36,153 nt of DNA from Prochlorococcus sp. AG-459-B06 (GTDB taxonomy: Bacteria; Cyanobacteriota; Cyanobacteriia; PCC-6307; Cyanobiaceae). A program made the position numbers and the translations under genes. The notes below the pieces were generated by a model, which had not been told where the DNA came from, made no database searches, and saw nothing but the letters and a program-made list of their open reading frames with translations. Shown one piece after another: positions 9,048 through 17,909 of the stretch (position 1 is its first letter; the number at the start of each line of letters is the position of its first letter). The stretch spans positions 1 through 36,153 of the forward strand of contig QCQY01000012.1 of assembly GCA_003209475.1 (NCBI GenBank), written 5' to 3'.

Positions 9048-10481
9048 ATGAGTGATGAGGTGAAAACAATTTGTTGTATTGGAGCTGGATATGTAGGGGG
9101 GCCTACGATGGCTGTAATTGCATATAAATGTAGACATTTAAAGGTCATAGTTGTTGATTTAAATAAAGATAAAATTGATTCTTGGAACAACGAGGACTTA
9201 TCAAAATTACCGGTTTATGAACCAGGATTAAAAGATTTAATAAAAACATGCAGAGGTAAAAACTTATTTTTTAGCACAAAAATACAGCAATCAATTGCAG
9301 AATCAGATATGATTTTCATCTCTGTAAATACACCAACTAAGCAGAGCGGTTTAGGAGCTGGAGAGGCAAGTGACTTAAAATATATTGAGAGTTCTGCCAG
9401 ATCAATTGCTGAATTTGCTGTTGGGCATACAATAGTTGTTGAAAAAAGTACAATCCCAGTCAAAACAGCTGAAGTAATCAAAACAATACTAATTTCTTCT
9501 CAAAAAGATTTAGAAAAGAACCCTTCAAAATCTTTTACTGTTTTGTCAAGTCCAGAATTTTTAGCCGAAGGTACTGCAATAGATGATTTAATTAATCCAA
9601 GCAGAGTATTAATTGGAGGAGATAGTAAGACTTCAACAAATGCCTTAGTAAATATATATAAAAACTGGGTTAGCGAAGAAAAAATCATAACAACAAATAT
9701 TTGGAGCTCCGAGTTATCAAAATTAACAGCAAATGCTTTTTTAGCTCAAAGGGTGAGTTCAATTAATTCTATTTCAGCATTATGCGAAAAAACTGGCGCA
9801 GATATAAGAGAAGTTTCAAAGGCAGTTGGCATGGACTATAGGATTGGGAGACACTTTCTAAAATCAGGCCCTGGATTTGGAGGTAGCTGCTTTAAGAAGG
9901 ATATTTTAAATTTAGTATACTTATGCAAATTATACGGTTTAAAAGAGGTAGCGAATTACTGGAACGAAGTTCTAAAGATAAATCGATGGCAACAAAATAG
10001 ACTTACTAACATTATTATAAAAAAATTATTTGGAACAGTAGCAAACAAAAAAATTGGAATTTTGGGTTTCGCATTTAAGTCAAATACAAATGACACTAGA
10101 GAATCACCAGCTATAAATATTTGCTCCAATTTATTACTAGATGGAGCAAAGTTATCCATTTACGATCCAAAAGTTAAATTTCATGAAATATGCAATAATC
10201 TTAAGGATTTAAAGAATGAAGTAGAAAATTCATTTAACGTTGAAGATCGTATAAGTATGGCTTCTTCTTATATAGAACTAGCAAATGGTGCAGATGCTAT
10301 TCTAATTTTAACTGAATGGGATGAATTCAAGAAAATTAAATGGTCAAAGATTTCAAAATTAATGCGTAAACCATCATGGATTTTTGACTGCAGAGACATA
10401 ATTGATCTTAATGATTTTAAGGAAAGTGATTTAAATATTTGGAAACTTGGATTTGGATCAAATATCGATAATTTTAAATAA
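9048..10481 (+). CDS. ugd: UDP-glucose 6-dehydrogenase, animal/plant-like long form
   Basis: Oxidises UDP-glucose to UDP-glucuronate with two NAD+. The N-terminal NAD motif is CCIGAGYVGGP (residues 9-19), the central region includes FLAEGTAI and WSSELSKLTANAFLAQR, and the catalytic cysteine lies in GFGGSCFKKD near residue 281. At 477 aa it is longer than typical bacterial Ugd, and stretches such as FISVNTPTK, LKYIE and SSINSISALCE closely resemble the animal and plant enzymes as I know them. The next gene begins at the base after its stop, so they share an operon. With the UXS-like gene downstream it predicts UDP-glucose to UDP-glucuronate to UDP-xylose. Confidence 0.93.
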   Translation: MSDEVKTICCIGAGYVGGPTMAVIAYKCRHLKVIVVDLNKDKIDSWNNEDLSKLPVYEPGLKDLIKTCRGKNLFFSTKIQQSIAESDMIFISVNTPTKQSGLGAGEASDLKYIESSARSIAEFAVGHTIVVEKSTIPVKTAEVIKTILISSQKDLEKNPSKSFTVLSSPEFLAEGTAIDDLINPSRVLIGGDSKTSTNALVNIYKNWVSEEKIITTNIWSSELSKLTANAFLAQRVSSINSISALCEKTGADIREVSKAVGMDYRIGRHFLKSGPGFGGSCFKKDILNLVYLCKLYGLKEVANYWNEVLKINRWQQNRLTNIIIKKLFGTVANKKIGILGFAFKSNTNDTRESPAINICSNLLLDGAKLSIYDPKVKFHEICNNLKDLKNEVENSFNVEDRISMASSYIELANGADAILILTEWDEFKKIKWSKISKLMRKPSWIFDCRDIIDLNDFKESDLNIWKLGFGSNIDNFK

Positions 10482-11369
10482 ATGACTCAAAATAATTTAA
10501 AGGGGATAGTTCTCGCAGGGGGAAATGGTACAAGACTTGCTCCATTAACTAATTCATTAAGTAAACAACTTTTGCCAGTTTATGATAAACCTATGATTTA
10601 TTATCCTTTAAGCACTCTAATGCTTATGGGTATAAAAGATATACTTTTGATAACGACAAAAAGAGATAAGCCTCTTTTTAAAAATTTAATAGGAACAGGC
10701 GAAAACTTAGGAATAAAAATTTCTTACGAAGTCCAAGAAGAACCTAAAGGAATTCCACATGCTTTTATCCTGGCTGAAAAATTTATAGGAGATTCAAAAG
10801 TAGTTTTAATTCTAGGGGACAATATATTTTATGGGCATGATTTAACAAATCAATTAGTTTGCTCCGCTGCAAAGGAATGCGATTCAACTATATTCGCATA
10901 TCGTGTACAAGATCCAAGTAGATTTGGAATAATAAATTTTGGTAAAGATAACCTGCCTACTCATATAGAGGAAAAACCAAAATCATCTAAAAGTGATTTT
11001 GCAATAACAGGTTTATATATTTACCAAAATAATGTTGTCGAATATGCCAAACAACTAAACCCATCAGAAAGAGGAGAATTAGAAATTACAGATCTAAATA
11101 ATATTTACATGGAACAAAATAAACTTAATGTAGAAATCTTGGGTAGAGGAATAGCCTGGCTTGATACAGGTACTTTCGAATCGTTACAAGATGCTAGTTT
11201 CTTTATAAAAACATTAGAAATGCGTCAAGGTTTAAAGATAGGCTGTCCTGAAGAAATTGCCTGGAGGTTGAATTATATTAACAACAAAAAATTTGAAGAT
11301 ATTGCAAAAAATTATGTTAACAGCCCATATGGAAACTACCTAAAAAAAATACTGAGAGAGAATAAATAA
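10482..11369 (+). CDS. rfbA: Glucose-1-phosphate thymidylyltransferase
   Basis: Makes dTDP-glucose from dTTP and glucose-1-phosphate, the first step toward dTDP-deoxysugars. The nucleotide-binding signature GIVLAGGNGTRLAPLT is at the N-terminus, followed by SKQLLPVYDKPMIYYPLS, with the metal/sugar motif LGDNIFYG near residue 110. GEREITD-like GELEITDLNN and IAWLDTGT near residues 195-230 are standard for the family. Length (295 aa) is normal. It abuts ugd with no gap. The usual partners rfbB, rfbC and rfbD are not in this window, so the fate of dTDP-glucose is not shown here. Confidence 0.93.
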   Translation: MTQNNLKGIVLAGGNGTRLAPLTNSLSKQLLPVYDKPMIYYPLSTLMLMGIKDILLITTKRDKPLFKNLIGTGENLGIKISYEVQEEPKGIPHAFILAEKFIGDSKVVLILGDNIFYGHDLTNQLVCSAAKECDSTIFAYRVQDPSRFGIINFGKDNLPTHIEEKPKSSKSDFAITGLYIYQNNVVEYAKQLNPSERGELEITDLNNIYMEQNKLNVEILGRGIAWLDTGTFESLQDASFFIKTLEMRQGLKIGCPEEIAWRLNYINNKKFEDIAKNYVNSPYGNYLKKILRENK

Positions 11370-11474
11370 ATACAGAAGTCAAATTATCAAATTTTCTATA
11401 AATCCATTAAATAGTTTGTGTTATTATGTTAAATCACTCAAGAAAGAAAATAGCTAGTATAAATTCTTGTGCAT

Positions 11475-12416
11475 ATGACTAATCACAAATCAAATACAGT
11501 TAATTTAATTACCGGAGGGGCTGGTTTTCTAGGGTCGCATTTAATTGATAAATTAATGGCGAAAGGGGAAGAGGTTATTTGCATAGATAATTTTTTTACA
11601 GGAACCAAAAATAATTTAATTCAATGGTTAGGTAATTCTAGTTTTGAATTAATAAGACATGATATAACTAAACCCATAACTCTTGAAGTAGATAAAATTT
11701 GGCACTTAGCTTGTCCTGCATCACCAATTCACTATCAGTTTAATCCAATTAAAACAGCTAAAACAAGTTTTCTTGGAACCTACAACATGTTAGGTATGGC
11801 TAAAAGAGTAGGTGCAAAATTTCTTCTGGCAAGTACAAGTGAAATATATGGAGATCCAGAAGTACACCCACAACCAGAAAGTTACAGGGGCAATGTAAAC
11901 CCAATAGGGATAAGAAGTTGTTACGACGAGGGTAAAAGAATTGCTGAGACATTGTCTTTTGATTACAAAAGAGCACATAATCTAGATATTAGGGTTGCAA
12001 GAATTTTCAATACTTATGGTCCAAGGATGCTACCAAATGATGGCAGAGTAGTAAGTAATTTAATTATGCAAGGATTAAGAAATGAAAACATGACGCTTTA
12101 TGGAGATGGGCAACAAACTCGTTCTTTTTGTTATGTAGATGATCTAATTAATGGACTTATTAAATTAATGAATGCGAATACTAATGGGCCAATAAATTTA
12201 GGAAATCCTAAAGAAATAACAATACTAGAATTAGCAAAAATCATTTCTAAAAAATTAAATATTTCTGAAAACTTTATATTTAAAGACTTACCACAAGATG
12301 ATCCTTTACAAAGAAAGCCAATAATTCTAGAAGCAAAAAATAAATTAAATTGGTCTCCTTTAGTAAATCTTGATAAAGGACTTGAAAATACAATAAATTA
12401 TTTCAAAAATCTTTAA
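11475..12416 (+). CDS. UDP-glucuronate decarboxylase (UDP-xylose synthase)
   Basis: Short-chain dehydrogenase-type enzyme predicted to convert UDP-glucuronate into UDP-xylose. The NAD motif is [10 protein letters not shown]; the segment [14 protein letters not shown] is characteristic of the UXS group; the catalytic YxxxK is YDEGK near residue 150; and [10 protein letters not shown] follows. I take ATG at 11475 as the start; a GTG two codons upstream (11469) is the alternative. A 99 bp gap separates it from rfbA and may hold its own promoter. Its substrate would come from the UDP-glucose dehydrogenase gene upstream. Confidence 0.9.
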   Translation: MTNHKSNTVNLITGGAGFLGSHLIDKLMAKGEEVICIDNFFTGTKNNLIQWLGNSSFELIRHDITKPITLEVDKIWHLACPASPIHYQFNPIKTAKTSFLGTYNMLGMAKRVGAKFLLASTSEIYGDPEVHPQPESYRGNVNPIGIRSCYDEGKRIAETLSFDYKRAHNLDIRVARIFNTYGPRMLPNDGRVVSNLIMQGLRNENMTLYGDGQQTRSFCYVDDLINGLIKLMNANTNGPINLGNPKEITILELAKIISKKLNISENFIFKDLPQDDPLQRKPIILEAKNKLNWSPLVNLDKGLENTINYFKNL

Positions 12417-12427
12417 ATGAATTTGAT

Positions 12428-13297
12428 ATGAATCAATACCTATCAAGACAAGAAGTTTCAGATTATTGGGAAAATTTAATTAAAAGAGATGTAGATCTTT
12501 TTGTTTATTCCTTATCCACAAATAACCTTTCAACTAACTGGTCATTCTCTTTTAGGAATAAAATTGTAAAGTTACTTATGCCAGAAGAAGTAAAAATTGG
12601 GACTTTAGAATTTAATAAAAAGTATTGTGAGTTGGATTCATCAAGATCTAAATCTGAATCTAAATCTGATTATTTAAGTATTCATTCAGTAATGATTAGA
12701 GATTTAATAAGAAATCTAAATTCAAATAGTTTTTGTTTAATACTTGATCTAGATGCTTTTCCTTTAAGTAAATATGCAATAAAACTGACATTTGTTCTTG
12801 CTATGCTTAAAGGTATAAATGGTAATATCCAGCGGACTAATTGTATTGATAATGGCAAACATCTTTTTATAGGTCCTTCTTATATTTGTTTCAATACTGA
12901 TGTAATGCAAAATCTAAACGAATCAGCTTGGATTGCTAACGAAAGATCAGATGTAAGTGAAGAAATTACCTGGGTAAAACCTGATTTAATTGATCAAAAC
13001 TTATTCAGGCCCATCAAAACTTTATCTAAACCTATTTGGGCCTTAGAGGGCAAAAAGAAAGTATACGGTTTAGGTACTACATTTGGATACAATAATTTAC
13101 CAGTAAATTATCACCATTTTTATTCAAGAAACTTCATAGCAAGATTGCATTTTTTCTCAATAAGTTTTATTAAATATATAAAAATAAAATTGGCTATTAA
13201 TAAAAATAAAAAGATAAATCTAAAAAATAAAATTAAGAGTCTTATAAGTGAAACTAAATTTTCTATCAAATATATATTAGGTAAAGTTTCCCAATGA
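12428..13297 (+). CDS. Unrecognised protein, possible GT-A glycosyltransferase
   Basis: 289 residues, with no family I can name with certainty. The centre has CLILDLDAFPLS, a DxD on a beta strand as in GT-A glycosyltransferases, and the following region ends in LEGKKKVYGLGTTFGY and YHHFY. The C-terminus is hydrophobic then very basic, as if binding the membrane surface. Residues about 74-81 are SKSESKSD, encoded by a 12 bp tandem repeat (12647-12670). It starts 11 bp after the UDP-xylose synthase gene and overlaps the next gene by 4 bp, so it is translated with the glycosyltransferase run. Confidence 0.6.
   Translation: MNQYLSRQEVSDYWENLIKRDVDLFVYSLSTNNLSTNWSFSFRNKIVKLLMPEEVKIGTLEFNKKYCELDSSRSKSESKSDYLSIHSVMIRDLIRNLNSNSFCLILDLDAFPLSKYAIKLTFVLAMLKGINGNIQRTNCIDNGKHLFIGPSYICFNTDVMQNLNESAWIANERSDVSEEITWVKPDLIDQNLFRPIKTLSKPIWALEGKKKVYGLGTTFGYNNLPVNYHHFYSRNFIARLHFFSISFIKYIKIKLAINKNKKINLKNKIKSLISETKFSIKYILGKVSQ
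12647..12670 (+). repeat. 12 bp tandem duplication inside the unrecognised gene
   Basis: TCTAAATCTGAA is followed directly by TCTAAATCTGAT, encoding SKSE and SKSD. Two units, one mismatch. In frame, so copy-number change would add or remove four residues without breaking the protein. Confidence 0.7.
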
Positions 13298-14121
13298 AAC
13301 ATATTTCTTTTTATATAATCCACAACAATTCTGAGGATAGATTTCATCTCAGAAATAAATTAAAAAATCTTGCTAATAAATTTAATATAGATCTCATTGA
13401 AATCTATAAACAGAGAAAAAATTTAAAAATAAAATATTCTCTAAAGTATAAATTAATGATCTTAAGAAGTTTTTTTCTGCGATGCTTTTATGATTTAATA
13501 CATAAAAAAGATTTCTCCTTAAACTTTTGTTTTTTAATATTAAGTTATTTTTTTAAGTTGATTAAATACACAACTATTTTGGCTTTTAAAAATAAAAATG
13601 AGGTTATAAAATCTTATAGTCATATAAAAATAGAATCATTAGTTACGCAAAAACATATTAGAGCATGGAAGCATTTTATAAAAAGTGAAAAAGAAATATT
13701 AATCGTATTTGAAGATGATGCCATTTGTAAAAAAGATACAGAGGTAAGATTAAAAAATTTATTAGAGAAACTAGAGAATTTTAATTTAGATAATATTTTC
13801 ATTGATTTAGCTGGAGGTTATAAAACAAAGCAGATTATCCCACTTAGAAAAATAAAAAAATTAGAAGATGGATTTTTGATTGTAGAAGGTATATATACAA
13901 ATACAGCTTGCAGTTATTTAATTAATCGAAATTTAATTTTAAAACTTTTTGAAGAGTACAAGAAATCAAAATTAAATAATTCTTTGCCTATAGATCACCT
14001 TATAAATAAATTGGGACTAAGAATTAATAGAAACCTTAATACCTCAAGCATCCATTATTCTAAACCTTTATTTACTCATGGATCCTTTGAAGGTAATATA
14101 AAGTCGTGGCAAATTAATTAA
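13294..14121 (+). CDS. GT25-like (LPS biosynthesis) glycosyltransferase
   Basis: 275 residues resembling family 25 glycosyltransferases of lipopolysaccharide synthesis. It opens with a beta strand and SEDRFHLRNKL, as in the family where an NxxxR element follows the first strand. It has LVTQKHIRAWKHF, then the acidic motif IVFEDDAICKKD, which would hold the metal and nucleotide sugar. It ends with TACSYLINRNLILKLF and PIDHLINKLG, also seen in the family. Its start overlaps the previous stop (ATGA), indicating translational coupling. Donor and acceptor sugars are unknown. Confidence 0.78.
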   Translation: MKHISFYIIHNNSEDRFHLRNKLKNLANKFNIDLIEIYKQRKNLKIKYSLKYKLMILRSFFLRCFYDLIHKKDFSLNFCFLILSYFFKLIKYTTILAFKNKNEVIKSYSHIKIESLVTQKHIRAWKHFIKSEKEILIVFEDDAICKKDTEVRLKNLLEKLENFNLDNIFIDLAGGYKTKQIIPLRKIKKLEDGFLIVEGIYTNTACSYLINRNLILKLFEEYKKSKLNNSLPIDHLINKLGLRINRNLNTSSIHYSKPLFTHGSFEGNIKSWQIN

Positions 14122-14140
14122 TCTTTTAATTAAATAATGA

Positions 14141-15124
14141 ATGAAAAAAAACAATAATTTTAATACTCCAATCTTAATAATAGCTTGGAGAAGACCAAAG
14201 CAAACTCAAGAATTAATTAATAAAGTTAAACTTATCAATCCAAAAAATTTATATATTGCTTGTGATGGGCCTAGACAAGATAACGAAGAAGATAAAAAGA
14301 AAGTTAAACATACTAGAGAGATTCTTTTAAAAAGTTTTGAAAAAGAAACTTCAAAAAAGTATCTTTTTAGTGATAATAATCAGGGTTGTAAAGTTGGAGT
14401 AACTAATGCAATAAATTGGATGTTTAAGTACGAGAAAGAGGGGATAATTTTAGAAGATGATTGTATACCTCATTTAGATTTTTTTATTTTTTGTCAGGAG
14501 ATGCTTGAAACCTACAAAAATGATTATAGAATTTGGTCAATAACTGGACATAATCAACAAAGAAATATTCAAGTTGGAAATGGGACATACTACTTTAGTA
14601 AATTTCCTCGAAGTTGGGGCTGGGCAACATGGAAAAGATCTTGGGAAAAATATGATAGAGATATAACTGATTGGCCACAAATTAAAACAAAAGGTATTTT
14701 AAAAAATAAACTTATATCTAGAAGAGAATTAAAATTCTGGGAAAAAATCTTAGATAAAATATACTATTATAATTCGCCGAATACTTGGGACTATCAATGG
14801 TCACTAAGTGCTTTTTTGAACTCTGGATTAACAATTGTTCCAAATAAAAATCTTATCCAAAATATTGGTTTTGATGAAGACGCAACTCATACTTTTTTGG
14901 GTAAAGCAGATAATATTATTGATATAGATAAAGAAAATAGCAACAGAATTTTTCCAACTAAACATCCTGATTATTTTGTAATTAATAAAAAAGCTGATGA
15001 TTTGGTAGATATTTTGGAATATTCAGGTGGGAATAGATTTTCCAAAGTATATATTTTCAAGAAGATAAAAAATTTAAAATTAAAAGTTTTCAAATTTATA
15101 GAAACTTTTTTAAATCTAAAATGA
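14141..15124 (+). CDS. GT-A fold glycosyltransferase (GNT-I/GT2-like)
   Basis: 327 residues. The N-terminus TPILIIAWRRPKQTQELI is the first nucleotide-binding strand, then YIACDGPR, and the metal motif ILEDDCIPHLDFF near residue 108. The segment SKFPRSWGWATWKRSWEKYD (about 150-170) marks a family of bacterial glycosyltransferases related to GNT-I and often found in polysaccharide loci. The C-terminal tail is basic and amphipathic. It follows the GT25-like gene after 19 bp and overlaps the next by 4 bp. The sugar is unknown. Confidence 0.82.
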   Translation: MKKNNNFNTPILIIAWRRPKQTQELINKVKLINPKNLYIACDGPRQDNEEDKKKVKHTREILLKSFEKETSKKYLFSDNNQGCKVGVTNAINWMFKYEKEGIILEDDCIPHLDFFIFCQEMLETYKNDYRIWSITGHNQQRNIQVGNGTYYFSKFPRSWGWATWKRSWEKYDRDITDWPQIKTKGILKNKLISRRELKFWEKILDKIYYYNSPNTWDYQWSLSAFLNSGLTIVPNKNLIQNIGFDEDATHTFLGKADNIIDIDKENSNRIFPTKHPDYFVINKKADDLVDILEYSGGNRFSKVYIFKKIKNLKLKVFKFIETFLNLK

Positions 15125-16383
15125 TTAGGATCTTACATCTTTCTTATAGCGATGGAATGACAGGGGCAGGTATTGCTGCTAAAAGAATACATCAATGTAT
15201 TGCTGATTACGATAAGTCAAGTATTAAAAGTTTTTTCATCTCAAATACCCATGGAATTAAAAATATAAAAACTTGTAGAAAAAAAAAGTTATTTCCAAAA
15301 TTTTATAACTTTTTTAAAAAATATTTTGAGAGAATTATTATTAAAATAATTAAGTATGAAGACAATGTTTTTCATTCTGTTTCTGTTTTTCCAACTCTAA
15401 AGCATCATGAAATAAATAAATTAGATATTGATATTGTTCATATGCATTGGGTACAACATGAAACGATCTCTATTGAAGAAATAGGCAAAATAAAGTTTCC
15501 TATAGTTTGGACACTTCATGATTGTTGGCCTTTTAGTAGTACTGAACATTATCAAAAAGATAAATTTGATGAAAGATATATGAATGAATATAAAATAAAA
15601 AAGCGATTTAATTTTTCTGAATATATTGATAAATTATGTTTTCTCAGAAAAAAATTTAGTTGGAAAAATAATATTAGTTTAATAGCTCCCAGTAAATGGA
15701 TTGCTAATTGTGCTTTAAGATCATCCTTAATGAAGGATAAAAAATTAGAAATTATTCCAAATCCAATAGATACGGAAATATTTAAACCAATCAACAAAAA
15801 TAATGCTAGAAAAACCTTAAAAATTAACAAAGACAAAAAAGTTATTTTGTTTGGGAGTATTGATGGAGGTATAGACCCAAGAAAAGGAGCAGATCTTCTG
15901 AAAAATGTCTTAGATATTTTAAGAATTACAAAAAAAGATTTTCAACTGGTTATTTTTGGGGGGGGAAGTAGAAATCAAAATATATTTAACAATAATTATT
16001 TTGAAATTATTCACTTGGGCAAAATAAAATCAATTAATAAGATGGCTACAATATATTCTGCAGCAGATATATTTGTTATTCCATCGAGAATTGAATCATT
16101 TGGCCAAACTGCCTCGGAAGCTCAAAGTTGCGGAACACCAGTGATTGGATTTGATATTGGTGGATTGAAAGATATTGTAGTTAATAAAGAAAGTGGTTTA
16201 TTAATTGAGCCATATAATTGTGAGAAAATGGCCAAGGGTATAGAAGATATTTTAAGTGATGAAAATAAAATTTCTAAATTTTCTGAGGCATCTAGAGCTA
16301 ATGCTTTGAAGAAATTTAATTATAAGAAAGTAGCAATGTCACATTTAGTCTTTTATCAAAATATCTTAAATTATGGCAAATAA
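15121..16383 (+). CDS. GT4-family glycosyltransferase
   Basis: 420 residues with two Rossmann-like halves (GT-B). The N-terminal half begins MIRILHLSYSDGMTGAGIAA and contains WTLHDCWPFSSTEHY. The C-terminal half contains ILFGSIDGGIDPRKGADLL, the late E-x7-E-type segment IESFGQTASEAQSCGTPVIG (about residues 325-345), and IVVNKESGLLIEP. These are standard GT4 elements for retaining transfer from a nucleotide sugar. It overlaps both neighbours, by 4 bp upstream and 11 bp downstream. Confidence 0.9.
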   Translation: MIRILHLSYSDGMTGAGIAAKRIHQCIADYDKSSIKSFFISNTHGIKNIKTCRKKKLFPKFYNFFKKYFERIIIKIIKYEDNVFHSVSVFPTLKHHEINKLDIDIVHMHWVQHETISIEEIGKIKFPIVWTLHDCWPFSSTEHYQKDKFDERYMNEYKIKKRFNFSEYIDKLCFLRKKFSWKNNISLIAPSKWIANCALRSSLMKDKKLEIIPNPIDTEIFKPINKNNARKTLKINKDKKVILFGSIDGGIDPRKGADLLKNVLDILRITKKDFQLVIFGGGSRNQNIFNNNYFEIIHLGKIKSINKMATIYSAADIFVIPSRIESFGQTASEAQSCGTPVIGFDIGGLKDIVVNKESGLLIEPYNCEKMAKGIEDILSDENKISKFSEASRANALKKFNYKKVAMSHLVFYQNILNYGK

Positions 16384-17104
16384 TATATTTACTAATAATC
16401 TAACAATAATAACCCCCTTTAAAGATATAAGTAATGTAAATTTGTATCAAACGATTAATGATTTATATAAACAAAATTTAAAAATAATTGTTAGACACTT
16501 AATTATATATGATATTTCTTGCCCTGACTTATCTCGTATAAAAGATCTTTTTATTAATAAAAGTAATTATTACATAGAGTTCATAAGAACCGATAAAAAA
16601 GGAATTTATAACTCAATTAATGAAGGTCTAAAATATTTAAAAAATAATGATTACTATATTGTATTAGGAGCAGGAGATCTAATATTTTTAGAAAATATAA
16701 AAAAATTAAAAATTCAAAAATTGATATTTTGTAAATACAAATTATCTAATAAAAAAACACAATTCATAAACTGCAGAAATCTATATTCTGGAATGCCATA
16801 TTGTCATAATGCAATAATATTTAAACATAATAAACTGATTTACAGTAATGATTACTCTATTTCTAGTGATTACGATTATTTCATTAAGTTTATTAGAATG
16901 GAGGATGTAAATATTTTTGATAGAAGAAATTATAATGAAAAAATTAATGTAGTATTTGAATCCGAAGGAGGTATAAGTTCAAGATCTCTCATAAAAAAAA
17001 ATTTACAGAATTTGTCAATTTTAAATCAGAACTTTGGTATCAAATATACATTTATTTATATAATTATAAATATTAGAAAAATAATAAAAATACTCAATGA
17101 ATAG
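16373..17104 (+). CDS. Small GT2-like glycosyltransferase
   Basis: 243 residues. NLTIITPFKDISNVNLYQTI at the N-terminus is the GT2 opening strand and helix. DKKGIYNSINEGLKYLKNND leads into VLGAGDLIFLENI, where GAGD takes the place of the usual DxD and resembles the AGD motif of WcaA-type GT2 proteins. YDYFIKFIR later matches the acceptor-side D-x2 segment. It overlaps the previous gene by 11 bp and the next by 8 bp. The sugar is unknown. Confidence 0.8.
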   Translation: MANNIFTNNLTIITPFKDISNVNLYQTINDLYKQNLKIIVRHLIIYDISCPDLSRIKDLFINKSNYYIEFIRTDKKGIYNSINEGLKYLKNNDYYIVLGAGDLIFLENIKKLKIQKLIFCKYKLSNKKTQFINCRNLYSGMPYCHNAIIFKHNKLIYSNDYSISSDYDYFIKFIRMEDVNIFDRRNYNEKINVVFESEGGISSRSLIKKNLQNLSILNQNFGIKYTFIYIIINIRKIIKILNE

Positions 17105-17909
17105 AAATAGCACGGACATTATTATCCCCTTTTGGGAAGGAACATCAGAAGAAGAAATTAATATTTCAATTTCTTCTTTGACGAAAGAAATAGAATTAAT
17201 TAATAATGTGATAATAGTATGTGATGGAGAAAATTCATTTTTCAAGAAAATAAAAGGAAATAAAGCCATTAACAATAAGATTTTAATGATATATATTAAG
17301 AAAAATATGGGTCCTGGGATCGCAAGAAATATTGGTGCAGTTTTTTCAAAAGCTGATAACTTATTGTTTTTAGATGCTGGAGATATTTCTATGAATCACA
17401 GAATGGGCTCTCAAATAAATGCTTTAAAAAAAAATGATGTTTCTATAGGAGCAATAAATGAAAAAAATTCAGTTGGAATAAATCGACTAAAATTTTCTTG
17501 CCAAAATTTAAATAGAGCAAAAAGTCTTTTGCCTTATAAAAATCCTTTTAATAATGTAACTATAGGAATTAAAAGAAATTTTTTTAATTCAATTGGTGGT
17601 TATGGAGAAACAAGAGTAGGTGAAGATTGGATATTAAGTGGGAAAATTTTAAAAGAAACTAACAGAATTGATATTAAAAATGAAGTTTTTGTTTTGGTTA
17701 ATATAAAAGAAGACTTTATTTCGAGAAGAAAAGGTAAATTAGTTTACAGAGAAATTAAAAGTAGTCTTGAAAAACTTTATGATTTAAAAATCATAAATTT
17801 TTATCAACTTATAATATCTAAAGCTATACAGAAAATTTCAAGAGTTTATTTATCTAGGCTATTTTTGAAATTAATTTATAAGTTTAATAGAAAAGAATTT
17901 AAGCTTTGA
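17097..17909 (+). CDS. GT2-family glycosyltransferase
   Basis: 270 residues. The GT2 fold is indicated by TDIIIPFWEGTSEEEINISI, then NMGPGIARNIGAVFSKADNL, then LFLDAGDISM with the metal-binding DAGD near residue 99. GGYGETRVGEDWILSGKI (near 175-190) carries the GGY/EDW acceptor and catalytic-base region. The last 60 residues are basic and amphipathic, suggesting attachment to the inner membrane. It is the final gene of the left plus-strand run and overlaps the convergent initiating-transferase gene by 11 bp at the 3' ends. Confidence 0.88.
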   Translation: MNRNSTDIIIPFWEGTSEEEINISISSLTKEIELINNVIIVCDGENSFFKKIKGNKAINNKILMIYIKKNMGPGIARNIGAVFSKADNLLFLDAGDISMNHRMGSQINALKKNDVSIGAINEKNSVGINRLKFSCQNLNRAKSLLPYKNPFNNVTIGIKRNFFNSIGGYGETRVGEDWILSGKILKETNRIDIKNEVFVLVNIKEDFISRRKGKLVYREIKSSLEKLYDLKIINFYQLIISKAIQKISRVYLSRLFLKLIYKFNRKEFKL

